A stretch of DNA of 64,000 nucleotides from JBLUOA01 sp048060095 (GCF_048060095.1 NZ_JBLUOA010000004.1:124001-188000); one strand, 5' to 3'. Shown: positions 43,777 to 52,894, numbered from the stretch's first letter. Notes: generated by a model not told the origin, from the sequence alone. Numbers and translations: made by a program.

Positions 43777-44238
43777 ATGCAGCTTACTGTAAACGGCCAA
43801 ACCCATGAGGTCGACGTCGAAGACGATATGCCGCTTCTGTGGGTTTTGCGCGACGAACTTGGCATCACCGGGGTCAAATATGGCTGCGGCATCGCGCAAT
43901 GCGGCGCCTGCACCGTGCATATGGACGGGCTCGCCGTGCGCAGTTGTCAGGTGCCCGCTGCATCGGTCGGCGAAAGCGAAATCACCACGATCGAAGGGCT
44001 CGGCACACCGGAAACGCTTCACGCGGTGCAGGCGGCGTGGGTCGAACATCAGGTCGCGCAATGTGGCTATTGCCAGTCGGGGCAGATCATGCAGGCCGCG
44101 TCGCTTTTGGACCTGAACCCCGAACCGACCGACCAAGACATCGACATCGTGATGAGCGGGAATCTTTGCCGCTGCGGCACCTATCCACGTATCCGCGAGG
44201 CGGTGAAAACCGCCGCCGTCAAGCTGCAAGAGGCATAG
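43777..44238 (+). CDS. 2Fe-2S subunit of molybdenum hydroxylase (IorA-like)
   Basis: 153 residues. The plant-type ferredoxin cluster cysteines are in YGCGIAQCGACTVHMDG with a final Cys in VRSC; the second all-helical cluster has QCGYCQSGQ and CRCGTYPRI. This two-cluster small subunit is typical of isoquinoline 1-oxidoreductase/aldehyde oxidase-type enzymes. It passes electrons from the molybdenum centre. It is 1 base before the large subunit gene. Confidence 0.93.
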   Translation: MQLTVNGQTHEVDVEDDMPLLWVLRDELGITGVKYGCGIAQCGACTVHMDGLAVRSCQVPAASVGESEITTIEGLGTPETLHAVQAAWVEHQVAQCGYCQSGQIMQAASLLDLNPEPTDQDIDIVMSGNLCRCGTYPRIREAVKTAAVKLQEA

Positions 44239-44239
44239 C

Positions 44240-46480
44240 ATGGGACGCGCAAGAACCATCGCAAGACGCACGTTTCTGATCGGCAGCGTGGCCGTGCTCG
44301 GCGGCGTGGCGTTCGGCACCTATATGGTGAAACGCCCGCATGACAACCCGCTTGCCAATGGGTTGGAGGAAGGTGAGGCGACGTTCAATCCCTACGTCAA
44401 GATCACGCCGGAACAGATCACTTTGATCGCGCCGCATACGGACTCCGGGCAAGGCGTCACCTCGATGCAGGCCGCTTTGATCGCGGAGGAACTGGACCTT
44501 GAGTTCGGCCAGTTCGAGGTGTCCTTCGGCCAGCCCAGCCCCGCCTATTACAATACCGCGCTTGCGGAAGAGGCCGTGCCATTCGCGTCATTTGACGACA
44601 GTTTCATGGCCGAAACCATGCGCGATGTCGCAGGGGCGGTCGTCAAGGTGATCGGCGTGATGGCGACGGGTGGCTCAAGCAGCGTGCCCGACCAGTATGA
44701 AAAACTTCGGATGGCGGGCGCGGTCGCCCGCGAAACGCTGAAGCGCGCGGCGGCAGAGCAATCGGGCATTCCAGTCGAACAGCTGACGACGGCGAATGCA
44801 GCGGTGCAGCTGTCGGACGGCTCCGCGTTGAAATACACCGACCTCGCCGGGGTTGCCGCTGGGATCGAACCGGTATCTGACGTCGCCCTGCGCGACCCGA
44901 GCAAGTGGCGGCTGATCGGCAAGCCGATGATGCGCAGCGACATCGTCGCGAAATCCACCGGCACGCTGAAATACGGGATCGACCTGGAGGTCGAGGGCAT
45001 GGTCCATGCCGCGATCCGGGTCAATCCACGTCAGGGCGGCGCGATGAACGGCTATGATTCCAGCACCGCCGAGGCGATGCGCGGCGTGCAGAAGGTGGTG
45101 CCCGTCACGAATGGCGTCGCGGTCATTGCCGACAACACGTGGCGCGCGTTTCAGGCCGCGAACGCGATCGAATTAGACTGGGCGCCCGCCCCCTACCCTG
45201 CAGAGATGGAAGGCCATTGGGATGCGGCCGCAAGCAGCTTTACCGAAAAGCGGCTCGACGCCGAATGGCGCACCGACGGGGATGTCGAGGCCAGCCTTGG
45301 CAACGGCGATACCATCACAGCCGAATACCGCGTGCCCTATGTCGCCCACGCCCCGCTTGAACCGATCAGCGCGATTGTTCGGGTCGATGAGGGCGGCGCG
45401 GAAATCTGGGTCGGGCACCAGCTTCAGCGCTTTGCGCAACAGAAGGTCGCGGCCATCGCCGGGTGTGAGCCTGAACAGGTGATCTTTCACAACCAGTTCG
45501 TCGGCGGCAGCTTTGGCCATCGGTTGGAGTTTGAGAACATCACGCTCGCCACCGAAATCGCCGCTCAAATTAAGGGCACGCCGGTCAAGCTGACCTTCAG
45601 CCGAGAGGATGACTTCGCCCACGACTTCCCCCGCCAGATCGGCATGTCCCGGTCACGCGGCTCGGTGAAGGATGGCAAGGTCGATGCCTGGGCGCTTGAT
45701 ATCGCGACCGTGTCCTCCTCCGCCTCGCAAACCGCACGACTGGGGCAACCGCAACCGGGGGCCGACGCGCAGATACCGGCCGGCGCGTGGAACATGCCCT
45801 ACGCGATCCCGAACCTGCGCGTGCGGGCCTACAAGGTGCCGGAGCTTGCGCCGACGAGTTCCTGGCGATCGGTCGGCGCGTCCTCCGGCGGGTTCTTCGC
45901 CGAGGGGTTTCTGGACGAACTGATCCTCGCCGCCGGGGCCGACCCGATGGAAGAACGCATCCGTCTTTGCAACAACGACATTCACCGGAGGGTGCTTGGG
46001 GCCGCCGCCGACATGTCGAACTGGGGCAGCGACCTTGGCGAAAACCGGGGGCGCGGTGTTGCGATGGTTGAATCCTTCGGCGTCCCCGTGGCCGAGGTGG
46101 TCGAGGTCACGATGACGGATCGTGGTATCAGGATCGACAAGGTGTTCATCGCCGTCGATGTGGGCAAGATCATCGACCCGGTGAATTTCGACAACCTCGT
46201 CAAAGGCGGCGTGATCTGGGGCCTGGGCCACGCGATGAACTGCGAAATCACCTATTCCGACGGGATGGCGCAGCAAACGAACTACCACGCGCACGAGGCG
46301 ATGCGGCTATACCAATGCCCCGAAATCGAAGTGCGCGGGCTGGAAAACGCGCCGCAGATCCGGGGGATTGGCGAACCTCCGGTCCCGCCCGCGGCCCCCG
46401 CGCTTGCTAATGCGATTTTCGCGGCGACCGGCCAGCGGCTGCGCGAAATGCCGTTCAACAAATTCATCGACTTCGTTTAA
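44240..46480 (+). CDS. Molybdopterin-binding large subunit (IorB-like)
   Basis: 746 residues. A twin-arginine signal (ARRTFLIGSVAVLGGVAFG) suggests export of the folded holoenzyme. Xanthine-dehydrogenase-family segments include WRSVGASSGGFFAEGF and the active-site Glu in RGIGEPPVPPAAPALANAI. With the small subunit and the following cytochrome it would form a periplasmic hydroxylase/oxidoreductase for an N-heterocycle or aldehyde. No FAD subunit is present, as usual for the IorAB type. Substrate unknown. Confidence 0.93.
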   Translation: MGRARTIARRTFLIGSVAVLGGVAFGTYMVKRPHDNPLANGLEEGEATFNPYVKITPEQITLIAPHTDSGQGVTSMQAALIAEELDLEFGQFEVSFGQPSPAYYNTALAEEAVPFASFDDSFMAETMRDVAGAVVKVIGVMATGGSSSVPDQYEKLRMAGAVARETLKRAAAEQSGIPVEQLTTANAAVQLSDGSALKYTDLAGVAAGIEPVSDVALRDPSKWRLIGKPMMRSDIVAKSTGTLKYGIDLEVEGMVHAAIRVNPRQGGAMNGYDSSTAEAMRGVQKVVPVTNGVAVIADNTWRAFQAANAIELDWAPAPYPAEMEGHWDAAASSFTEKRLDAEWRTDGDVEASLGNGDTITAEYRVPYVAHAPLEPISAIVRVDEGGAEIWVGHQLQRFAQQKVAAIAGCEPEQVIFHNQFVGGSFGHRLEFENITLATEIAAQIKGTPVKLTFSREDDFAHDFPRQIGMSRSRGSVKDGKVDAWALDIATVSSSASQTARLGQPQPGADAQIPAGAWNMPYAIPNLRVRAYKVPELAPTSSWRSVGASSGGFFAEGFLDELILAAGADPMEERIRLCNNDIHRRVLGAAADMSNWGSDLGENRGRGVAMVESFGVPVAEVVEVTMTDRGIRIDKVFIAVDVGKIIDPVNFDNLVKGGVIWGLGHAMNCEITYSDGMAQQTNYHAHEAMRLYQCPEIEVRGLENAPQIRGIGEPPVPPAAPALANAIFAATGQRLREMPFNKFIDFV

Positions 46481-46492
46481 GGGGCCGACCAG

Positions 46493-47125
46493 ATGCGCCA
46501 TGCCAAATCGACGCTAATCCTTCTGTCTGCCCTGTTCGCCGGAACGCCAGCCCTGGCCGAAAACACGTCGCTTGAGGTGAAAGACATGCCCGAAGGCTCC
46601 GTCACCGAAGACGACGGGTTAGAGGCATGGGCGCGGCTTCACGACGTATTTTCCCACCCCCGCTGCGTCAATTGCCATGTGGGCGAGGATAACATCCCGC
46701 TTTGGGCGACGGGGGACGGCGATCTTGCCCGCGTTCACGGCATGAACATCGACGCTGGCGAAAGCCGTATCGGCGCGGAATACCTGCTGTGTTCGACCTG
46801 CCACATCACATCGGACAGCCCCAACACGGTGCCCCATGCCCCACCCCATGCGGGCCTCGAATGGCAACTTGCGCCGCTGGAATTCATGTGGGTCGGCAAA
46901 ACTTCCCCCGAAATCTGCGCGCAAGTCCGTGACCCTGAACGGAACGGCGGGCGCGATGGCGCGGGCCTGATCGAACACATCACCCATGACGCCGCGGTCG
47001 GCGGCTTCATCGCCTGGGGCTTCAACCCCGGCGGCGGGCGCGAACCGGCACCCTACGACCTGCAAACTCATCTGGATGACACGGTCACATGGGTCGCCGC
47101 CGGAATGCCCTGCGAAGACGACTGA
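46493..47125 (+). CDS. Periplasmic c-type cytochrome-like protein with two CxxCH motifs
   Basis: 210 residues. The signal peptide (STLILLSALFAGTPALAE) precedes two haem c motifs, C58-V-N-C-H and C100-S-T-C-H. It follows iorB by 12 bases. It is the probable electron acceptor of the IorAB-type enzyme in the periplasm. The fold outside the haem motifs is not a standard cytochrome c that I recognise. Confidence 0.8.
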   Translation: MRHAKSTLILLSALFAGTPALAENTSLEVKDMPEGSVTEDDGLEAWARLHDVFSHPRCVNCHVGEDNIPLWATGDGDLARVHGMNIDAGESRIGAEYLLCSTCHITSDSPNTVPHAPPHAGLEWQLAPLEFMWVGKTSPEICAQVRDPERNGGRDGAGLIEHITHDAAVGGFIAWGFNPGGGREPAPYDLQTHLDDTVTWVAAGMPCEDD

Positions 47126-47149
47126 GAGCGGTTTTCGCCAAGGTTTAAG

Positions 47150-47179
47150 TTGCCAGACGCGCATCCCGTCGACTACTAT
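47150..47179 (+). promoter_or_regulatory. Possible sigma-70-type promoter before the BlaI-like gene
   Basis: TTGCCA and TACTAT are separated by 18 bases, about 33 bases before the chosen start. Both hexamers are weak matches. No clear BlaI-type palindrome is seen. Confidence 0.3.
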
Positions 47180-47211
47180 TTTTGCCGTGGTGTGACAAAC
47201 GGATGCGTTTC

Positions 47212-47604
47212 ATGGCCAGACGGAAAACCGAACTTCTGACCGAGGTCGAGCTTGAGTTCATGAAGGTGCTCTGGTCGATTGGACAGGGCACAGTTCGCGA
47301 TGTCTGTTCGGCCCTGACGGGGCATCCACCGCGCGCCTACACGTCGGTCGCCACGGTGCTCAAGGTGCTGGAAGGCAAGGGATATGTTGTCTCTGAAAAG
47401 GGCGACCGCACACTGACCTACAGGCCAAATGTCGAGAAGAACGCGTATGAGCGTCGGTCGATCCGTGAAATGTCAAAATCGCTGTTTGATGGCACCCCCT
47501 CCGCGCTGGTCGCGCGGCTGGTCGAGGATGAAGACCTAAGCGACGAGACGATTGCGGAAATCCGTTCGATTATTGACGAAAGGCTGGGACGTGATGCGAC
47601 TTGA
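47212..47604 (+). CDS. BlaI/MecI/CopY-family repressor
   Basis: 130 residues from ATG 47212 (ATG 47203 is an alternative). The winged helix is ELEFMKVLWSIGQGTVRDVCSAL followed by YTSVATVLKVLEGKGYVV. The C-terminal part has the dimerisation segment of the family. Repressors of this type are cleaved or released through the partner BlaR1-like protease. Its end overlaps the M56 gene by 11 bases. Confidence 0.92.
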   Translation: MARRKTELLTEVELEFMKVLWSIGQGTVRDVCSALTGHPPRAYTSVATVLKVLEGKGYVVSEKGDRTLTYRPNVEKNAYERRSIREMSKSLFDGTPSALVARLVEDEDLSDETIAEIRSIIDERLGRDAT

Positions 47605-48712
47605 AACCGTTTTGAATTTTGTCATCGATGCTAACCTTGCGCTGCTGGTCGCGGCACTGGTCGTTCTGGTCTTCGAAGCCGTCCTGCTGGCCGCCGGGTA
47701 TCGCCGCGCCTATGGCACGCGGCTGAAGATCGTCATGACCTCGCTTCTGGCGTTGCTGGTTCTGCCGCTTCTGGTTCCGGTGACCGAAACCGTCGTCGGC
47801 CCGAACACGCCGCAGGTGTCCGACCTGCTTGTCGCGCAATACCTCAGGGGCAATATCTCCATGTCGGCGGTCGGGATGAACGACTTGCTGTCGATGCGGC
47901 AGACCGTCGTGGATGGCATCGTGTCCGGGAACAGCGGCTGGCTGCTGGCGGCGGCGGCGTTCGTGGTGACGGCGATGATCGCGCGGGCGGGTTATGTCGG
48001 GGTCAACCTGATCCGCATCTGCCGGCTGATCCGGGGCGGCGTCGTGATCCGCAGGATCGGCCGGGTGCGGGTTGTCGTATCCTCGCGCGCGAAGGTGCCG
48101 TTTTCGACCCGCGGGCCGCGCAACCACTACGTCGTTCTGCCGCAAAGCCTGCTGCTTGACAGCAAGGCGGTCGAAATCTCCATCGGGCATGAATTCCAGC
48201 ATATCCGGCAGCGCGATATCGAGATCGAGGTGCTAACCGCCCTCGCCTCGCCCCTGTTCGTGCTGAACCCCGGCTTCTGGATCATGTCGATGAAGCTGCG
48301 CAAACTGCGCGAATACACTTGCGATCTGGAGTATCTGAAACGCTCCGGGTGTGACCCGAAACACTACGCCCGCGCCCTTCTGCGCGTCGCGCGGCAGGCA
48401 TTTTCACAGCAGGGTGTGCCGTCGCCGCAGGCGTTCTCGGTGCCGTTCATTGGGCGCAGCAAGCTGTTTCCGAAATCGGTCAAGACCGGCCTTGCCGAAC
48501 GCATCACGGTGCTGGCCAACGGTGAACGGAAGCGGCCACCGGCGCTGATCTCGGCCGCGCTGATCGTGGGGATCGTCAGCAGCGTCGCGCTCGGCACCAT
48601 CGCGTTCCAGAACCGCGCCGGGTGGAGCCATGACCGCCTGATGCTGAGTTCCGTCGCCAACCTGGAACGGCTGAACGAACGCAATCGCCGCGCGGCAGCC
48701 ACCGCGCAGTAG
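47594..48712 (+). CDS. BlaR1/M56-family membrane metalloprotease
   Basis: 372 residues from ATG 47594. Membrane helices at the N terminus precede the zinc motif GHEFQH and a downstream glutamate in REYTCDLEYL. A further hydrophobic helix is near the C terminus (ISAALIVGIVSSVALGTIAF). It lacks the large penicillin-binding sensor domain of BlaR1, so the trigger is not a beta-lactam bound at such a domain. It pairs with the overlapping BlaI-like gene. Confidence 0.9.
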   Translation: MRLETVLNFVIDANLALLVAALVVLVFEAVLLAAGYRRAYGTRLKIVMTSLLALLVLPLLVPVTETVVGPNTPQVSDLLVAQYLRGNISMSAVGMNDLLSMRQTVVDGIVSGNSGWLLAAAAFVVTAMIARAGYVGVNLIRICRLIRGGVVIRRIGRVRVVVSSRAKVPFSTRGPRNHYVVLPQSLLLDSKAVEISIGHEFQHIRQRDIEIEVLTALASPLFVLNPGFWIMSMKLRKLREYTCDLEYLKRSGCDPKHYARALLRVARQAFSQQGVPSPQAFSVPFIGRSKLFPKSVKTGLAERITVLANGERKRPPALISAALIVGIVSSVALGTIAFQNRAGWSHDRLMLSSVANLERLNERNRRAAATAQ

Positions 48713-48713
48713 G

Positions 48714-48995
48714 TCAGACCTTAGCGAAACAGAACACGCCCCACGCCAGCGCAAGCCCCAGCGGTATCCACAGCGGTGTGCCGAACAGGCCCAGCCACAT
48801 CAGGAAGATGTAGCTGCTGCCGAGCAGGCTGAGGAACAGCCGGTCGCCCCGCGTCGTGGTCAGGCCAAGCGCGCCCTTGCGTTCGCTCGTTCCGGGTTTG
48901 CGTATTTCGATCACAGTGATGATCCCCATCGCGGTGAACAGCGCGATGAAGAACAGCGCTGTCGGCCACGTCCATGCCATCCATCCCAGCATCAC
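48714..48995 (-). CDS. glpU: Small DUF2160 membrane protein, GlpU-like
   Basis: 93 residues with three hydrophobic segments (ALFFIALFTAMGIITVI; LFLSLLGSSYIFLMWLGLF; IPLGLALAWGVF). It matches the DUF2160 small integral membrane proteins that sit in glycerol ABC operons (GlpSTPQUV) of rhizobia. Its start overlaps the glpQ-like stop by 4 bases. Last gene of the glycerol-type operon. Confidence 0.85.
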   Translation of the reverse strand: MMLGWMAWTWPTALFFIALFTAMGIITVIEIRKPGTSERKGALGLTTTRGDRLFLSLLGSSYIFLMWLGLFGTPLWIPLGLALAWGVFCFAKV

Positions 48996-49789
48996 ACCCT
49001 CCCCATCGCGAAGCCCTTCGCGATGTAGTTGCGGACGAAATAGATCACGATCGCGCCCGGAATGATCGTCAGCGTGCCCGCCGCCGCCAGCAGCCCAAGC
49101 TCATACCCCGCGCTTGACGCGGTCTTGGTCATCGTCGCGGCAATCGGCTTGGCCTCGACCGCTGTCAGGGTTTTCGCCAACAGCAGTTCCACCCACGAAA
49201 ACATGAAGCAGAAAAACGCAGCCACCCCGACCCCCGCCTTGATCGTCGGGATGAAGATGGTGATGAAGAACCGCGGGAAGGAATAGCCATCGACATAGGC
49301 GGTTTCGTCCAGTTCCTTCGGGACGCCGCCCATGAACCCTTCCAAAATCCAGACGGCGAGCGGGATGTTGAACAGGCAATGTGCCAGCGCGACCGCGAGG
49401 TGCGTGTCAAACAGCCCCATCGCCGAATAAAGCTGGAAGAACGGCAGCGCGAAGACCGCCGCAGGCGCCATCCGGTTGGTCAACAGCCAGAAGAACAGTG
49501 TCTTGTCGCCAAGGAACCTGTAGCGCGAAAACGCATAGGCCGCCGGCAGCGCCACGCAGATCGAGATCACCGTGTTGATCGACACGTAGATGATCGAGTT
49601 GATATAGCCCCAATACCAGGTCGGGTCGGTCAGGATCGTCTTGTAGGCGTCGAGCGTGAAGGTCTGCGGGAACAGCGAAAAGCCTGACAGGATTTCGTTT
49701 GTTGTCTTGAAGCTCATCGCGACCAGCCAGTAGATCGGCAGCATCAGGAAGAGGATGTAGAGGATCGGAACTATGGACCGTTTCCGCAT
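48992..49789 (-). CDS. glpQ: Glycerol-type ABC transporter permease (GlpQ-like)
   Basis: 265 residues. Six hydrophobic segments and an EAA-like loop (LDETAYVDGYSFPRFFITIFIP) of the MalG type. It follows glpP by 13 bases on the minus strand. It forms the inner-membrane channel together with GlpP for glycerol-like polyols. Confidence 0.88.
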   Translation of the reverse strand: MRKRSIVPILYILFLMLPIYWLVAMSFKTTNEILSGFSLFPQTFTLDAYKTILTDPTWYWGYINSIIYVSINTVISICVALPAAYAFSRYRFLGDKTLFFWLLTNRMAPAAVFALPFFQLYSAMGLFDTHLAVALAHCLFNIPLAVWILEGFMGGVPKELDETAYVDGYSFPRFFITIFIPTIKAGVGVAAFFCFMFSWVELLLAKTLTAVEAKPIAATMTKTASSAGYELGLLAAAGTLTIIPGAIVIYFVRNYIAKGFAMGRV

Positions 49790-49802
49790 GATGTGTCTTC
49801 CC

Positions 49803-50666
49803 TTAATTCAGGTCGTCTTTGGTCATCAGCGTGTAGAACAGCCAACTGACCAAAAGCGTGATTGCGAAATAGATAAGTGACATCGCCGCCGCCGGACCAA
49901 GGTCGAACTGCCCCAGCGCGATCTTGACCAGATCAATCGACAGCAATGTTGTCGAATTGCCCGGCCCTCCGCCCGTCAGAACGAAGGGTTCGGTGTAGAT
50001 GTTGAAACTGTCCATGAACCGCAACAGGATCGCGATGGTCAGGACGTTCTTCATCTTCGGCAACTGGATGAATCGAAACACCGACCAGTTCGACGCGCCG
50101 TCAATCTTTGCCGCCTGATAATATGCGTCGGGGATCGACACGAGGCCCGCATAAGCAAGCAGCACGACAAGCGAGGTCCAGTGCCAGACATCCATCGTTA
50201 TGATCGTAACCCATGCCGCGATCGGGTCTTGGGTCATGTCGTAATCAATCCCAACAACGTGGTTCAGGAAATACCCCATCAGCCCGACATCCGGCAGTGT
50301 AAAGATGTTCCACATCGCGCCAACCACGTTCCACGGGATCAGCATCGGCAGTGCCATCGTCACCAGACAGACCGGCACCCAGATCCCCTTGCGCGGCATC
50401 GACAGGGCAATCGCAATCCCAAGCGGGATTTCGATGATAAGGATCAGCCCGGTGAACAGGAATTGCCTTCCTAGTGCTGCGTGGAACCGTTCGGAGCGCA
50501 AGATTTGTTCAAACCAATCAAGCCCTTGCCAGAAGAACAGGTTGTTGCCGAATGTCTCCTGCACCGAATAGTTGACCACCGTCATCATCGGGATCAGCGC
50601 GTTGAACGCGACGAGGATCAGAACCGGCGCGACAAAGAACCAGGCCTTTTGGTTTTCGGTTTTCAT
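49803..50666 (-). CDS. glpP: Glycerol-type ABC transporter permease (GlpP-like)
   Basis: 287 residues from the ATG at 50666 that overlaps the glpT stop by 4 bases (the open frame continues to 50699). Six membrane segments; the EAA loop is YYQAAKIDGASNWSVFRFIQLP. MalF-type permease of the glycerol-type transporter. Confidence 0.88.
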   Translation of the reverse strand: MKTENQKAWFFVAPVLILVAFNALIPMMTVVNYSVQETFGNNLFFWQGLDWFEQILRSERFHAALGRQFLFTGLILIIEIPLGIAIALSMPRKGIWVPVCLVTMALPMLIPWNVVGAMWNIFTLPDVGLMGYFLNHVVGIDYDMTQDPIAAWVTIITMDVWHWTSLVVLLAYAGLVSIPDAYYQAAKIDGASNWSVFRFIQLPKMKNVLTIAILLRFMDSFNIYTEPFVLTGGGPGNSTTLLSIDLVKIALGQFDLGPAAAMSLIYFAITLLVSWLFYTLMTKDDLN

Positions 50667-51748
50667 TCCGCAGCCTCCGTGGCGCTGGTTGCGAGCCATC
50701 CGTCCGCGTACAGACGGGTCTGGTTCGGTTTGAACTGCAGGTGAACAACGTCGCCCTGCGCGGGCGCGTTGTCGTTGACCACCGCCGCGATCTTGTGATC
50801 GCCCACCATCGTATCGACAACGCTGTGGCGGCCGATGTCGGACACTTTCAGCACGCGCCCCTCGATCCCGCTGTTGGCGACCGAAACATATTCGGGTCGC
50901 ACGCCGATCTCCAACCGGCCATCGGCGCCGGGTTTGACCGGTCCTTCCAGCGGCACGGCGTTGCCTTGGAAATGCGCCGCGCCGTTCTGGAGTTCACACG
51001 GCAGCACATTCATTCCGGGCGAGCCGATGAAATGGCCAACAAAGGTATGCGCCGGACGGTCGAACAGTTCGACCGGCGTGCCAATCTGCACGACCTCGCC
51101 ATCCTGCATCACCACGACCTGATCGGCGAAGGTCAGCGCCTCGGTCTGGTCGTGGGTCACATAGATCATCGTCGCACGCACCCGTTGGTGAAGCTCTTTC
51201 AGTTTCGACCGCAGCTTCCATTTCAGATGCGGGTCGATCACCGTCAACGGTTCATCGAACATCACGACATTCACGTCGTCGCGCACCAATCCGCGCCCCA
51301 TTGAAATCTTCTGCTTGTTGTCAGGGGAAAGGCCGGCGGCGCGTTTCTTCAGAAGGTCCGTGACCTCCAGCATCTCGGCGATTTCGCGGACGCGGGCGTC
51401 GACTTTGCTGGCGTCCACGCCGCGATTGCGCAGCGGAAAGGCCAGATTGTCGTAAACCGTCATCGTGTCATAAATCACCGGGAACTGGAACACCTGCGCG
51501 ATGTTGCGCTGGTCGGGGGTCAGGCCTGTCACGTCCTGATCGTCGAACAGGATTTTCCCCTCGGACGGCACCAGAAGGCCCGAGATGATGTTAAGCAATG
51601 TCGACTTCCCGCATCCAGACGGGCCAAGTAACGCGTAAGCGCCGCCGTCTTCCCAGTCGAGGTCGATTTCCTTCAGCGCATAGTCTTCCGGCCCCGTCGG
51701 GTTCGGGTAATAGCTGTGCCGCAGCTGGGAGAGTGAGATTTTCGCCAT
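50663..51748 (-). CDS. glpT: Glycerol-type ABC ATPase with degenerate signature motif (GlpT-like)
   Basis: 361 residues. Walker A GPSGCGKST, Walker B VMFDEPLTVIDPH and the H-loop YVTHDQTEA are intact. The signature motif is LSPDNKQ (residues 140-146) instead of LSGGQ. So this subunit can supply catalytic residues to one site but a degenerate signature to the other. A C-terminal TOBE region follows (IGVRPEYVSV). It lies between glpS and glpP. Confidence 0.9.
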   Translation of the reverse strand: MAKISLSQLRHSYYPNPTGPEDYALKEIDLDWEDGGAYALLGPSGCGKSTLLNIISGLLVPSEGKILFDDQDVTGLTPDQRNIAQVFQFPVIYDTMTVYDNLAFPLRNRGVDASKVDARVREIAEMLEVTDLLKKRAAGLSPDNKQKISMGRGLVRDDVNVVMFDEPLTVIDPHLKWKLRSKLKELHQRVRATMIYVTHDQTEALTFADQVVVMQDGEVVQIGTPVELFDRPAHTFVGHFIGSPGMNVLPCELQNGAAHFQGNAVPLEGPVKPGADGRLEIGVRPEYVSVANSGIEGRVLKVSDIGRHSVVDTMVGDHKIAAVVNDNAPAQGDVVHLQFKPNQTRLYADGWLATSATEAAE

Positions 51749-51757
51749 ATCCGTCCC

Positions 51758-52819
51758 CTATGCCGCGAATGTGCCGTCAGGCGCGAAATAAAAGCACTTT
51801 GACGGGTTCATGAAAAACGTGTGGTCTTCGCCGACCGTATAGGGATGAACCCCATGCGCCAGCGACACCCAGCTTTGGTTGCCCATGTCGAAATGGGCGC
51901 TGCTTTCCGACCCGCTAAGTTCGGTCACGCTGACCCGTCCGACCAGCGGCACGGTCGCGCCATCGGTCTTGTAGGGCAGGATGTAGTTCGGCCGGATCGC
52001 GACGGAATAGGGGCCATCGGCCAGCGCCCGCGCCGCGCCCGACAGCGGCCAGCTTACGTCGCCCATCGTCACCGTATCGCCCTGCTTTTCGACCGAGGCG
52101 TGGTTGATCGGTGGATCAGAAAACACCTGCGCCGCCATCAGGTTCGCGGGTTTGCGATAGATGTCGGCGGTCGTGCCGTATTGCGTGACCACGCCGTCCT
52201 GCATCAGCGCGGTTTTCCCACCAAGCAGCAGTGCCTCTTCCGGCTCTGACGTGGCATACACCACGACAGCGCCGCGCCCTGCAAAAAGCTCGGGCAGTTG
52301 CTCTCGCAGCTCCTCCCGCAGCTTGTAGTCGAGGTTTGCCAGCGGCTCGTCCAGAAACACCGCGTTGCTTTCCTTGGCAATCGCGCGCGCCAGCGCCGTG
52401 CGCTGTTGCTGGCCGCCGGACAACTCATGCGGGCGGCGGTTCAGCATCGGGCGCAATTGCAGGATATCGGCGGCCTCTTCCACGCGGCCTTGAATTTCGG
52501 ATTTCGCCATCCCAGCCACCCGAAGGGGCGAGGCGATATTATCGTACACCGTCATATGTGGGTAATTCACAAAGAACTGGTGGACGAGGCTGATCTTGCG
52601 CTTTTGCGTGGTCAGCTTTGTGACATCCTGCCCGTCCATGATGACTTTGCCCGACGCAATCGGATCAAGGCCCGCCATCAGTTTGATAAGGGATGTCTTG
52701 CCCGCCCCGGTTTCCCCCAGAAGGACGTTGAAATGCCCCGTCTCAAGGGTCAGCGTTGTCGGCTTGATATGGGTCTGCCCCCCCACAACCTTGGTAATCT
52801 CTTGCAGTTCGAGGGCCAT
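51758..52819 (-). CDS. glpS: Glycerol-type ABC ATPase lacking the H-loop His (GlpS-like)
   Basis: 353 residues from the ATG at 52819 (open frame to 52867). Walker A LLGETGAGKTS, canonical signature LSGGQQQRTALARA and Walker B VFLDEPLANLD are present. The H-loop reads YATSEPEEA, with Ser191 where the switch His (YVTHD) should be. This mirrors the defect of GlpT, giving a heterodimer with one canonical and one degenerate site. First gene after the glpV hairpin. Confidence 0.9.
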   Translation of the reverse strand: MALELQEITKVVGGQTHIKPTTLTLETGHFNVLLGETGAGKTSLIKLMAGLDPIASGKVIMDGQDVTKLTTQKRKISLVHQFFVNYPHMTVYDNIASPLRVAGMAKSEIQGRVEEAADILQLRPMLNRRPHELSGGQQQRTALARAIAKESNAVFLDEPLANLDYKLREELREQLPELFAGRGAVVVYATSEPEEALLLGGKTALMQDGVVTQYGTTADIYRKPANLMAAQVFSDPPINHASVEKQGDTVTMGDVSWPLSGAARALADGPYSVAIRPNYILPYKTDGATVPLVGRVSVTELSGSESSAHFDMGNQSWVSLAHGVHPYTVGEDHTFFMNPSKCFYFAPDGTFAA

Positions 52820-52869
52820 TCTACACCGTTGCCGTTGGAGTTTCTGCGTTTTGGGATGTGTCGTCATGA

Positions 52870-52894
52870 GGCTGGGGCCGTGACGGCCCCAGCC
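52870..52894 (-). terminator. Hairpin between glpV and glpS
   Basis: A perfect 11-base stem (GGCTGGGGCCG / CGGCCCCAGCC) with a 3-base loop lies 28 bases after the glpV stop on the minus strand. The T run (GGGTTTTT) is on the glpV side, so it does not follow the stem in the minus direction; mRNA protection or partial read-through is more likely than full termination. Confidence 0.6.
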
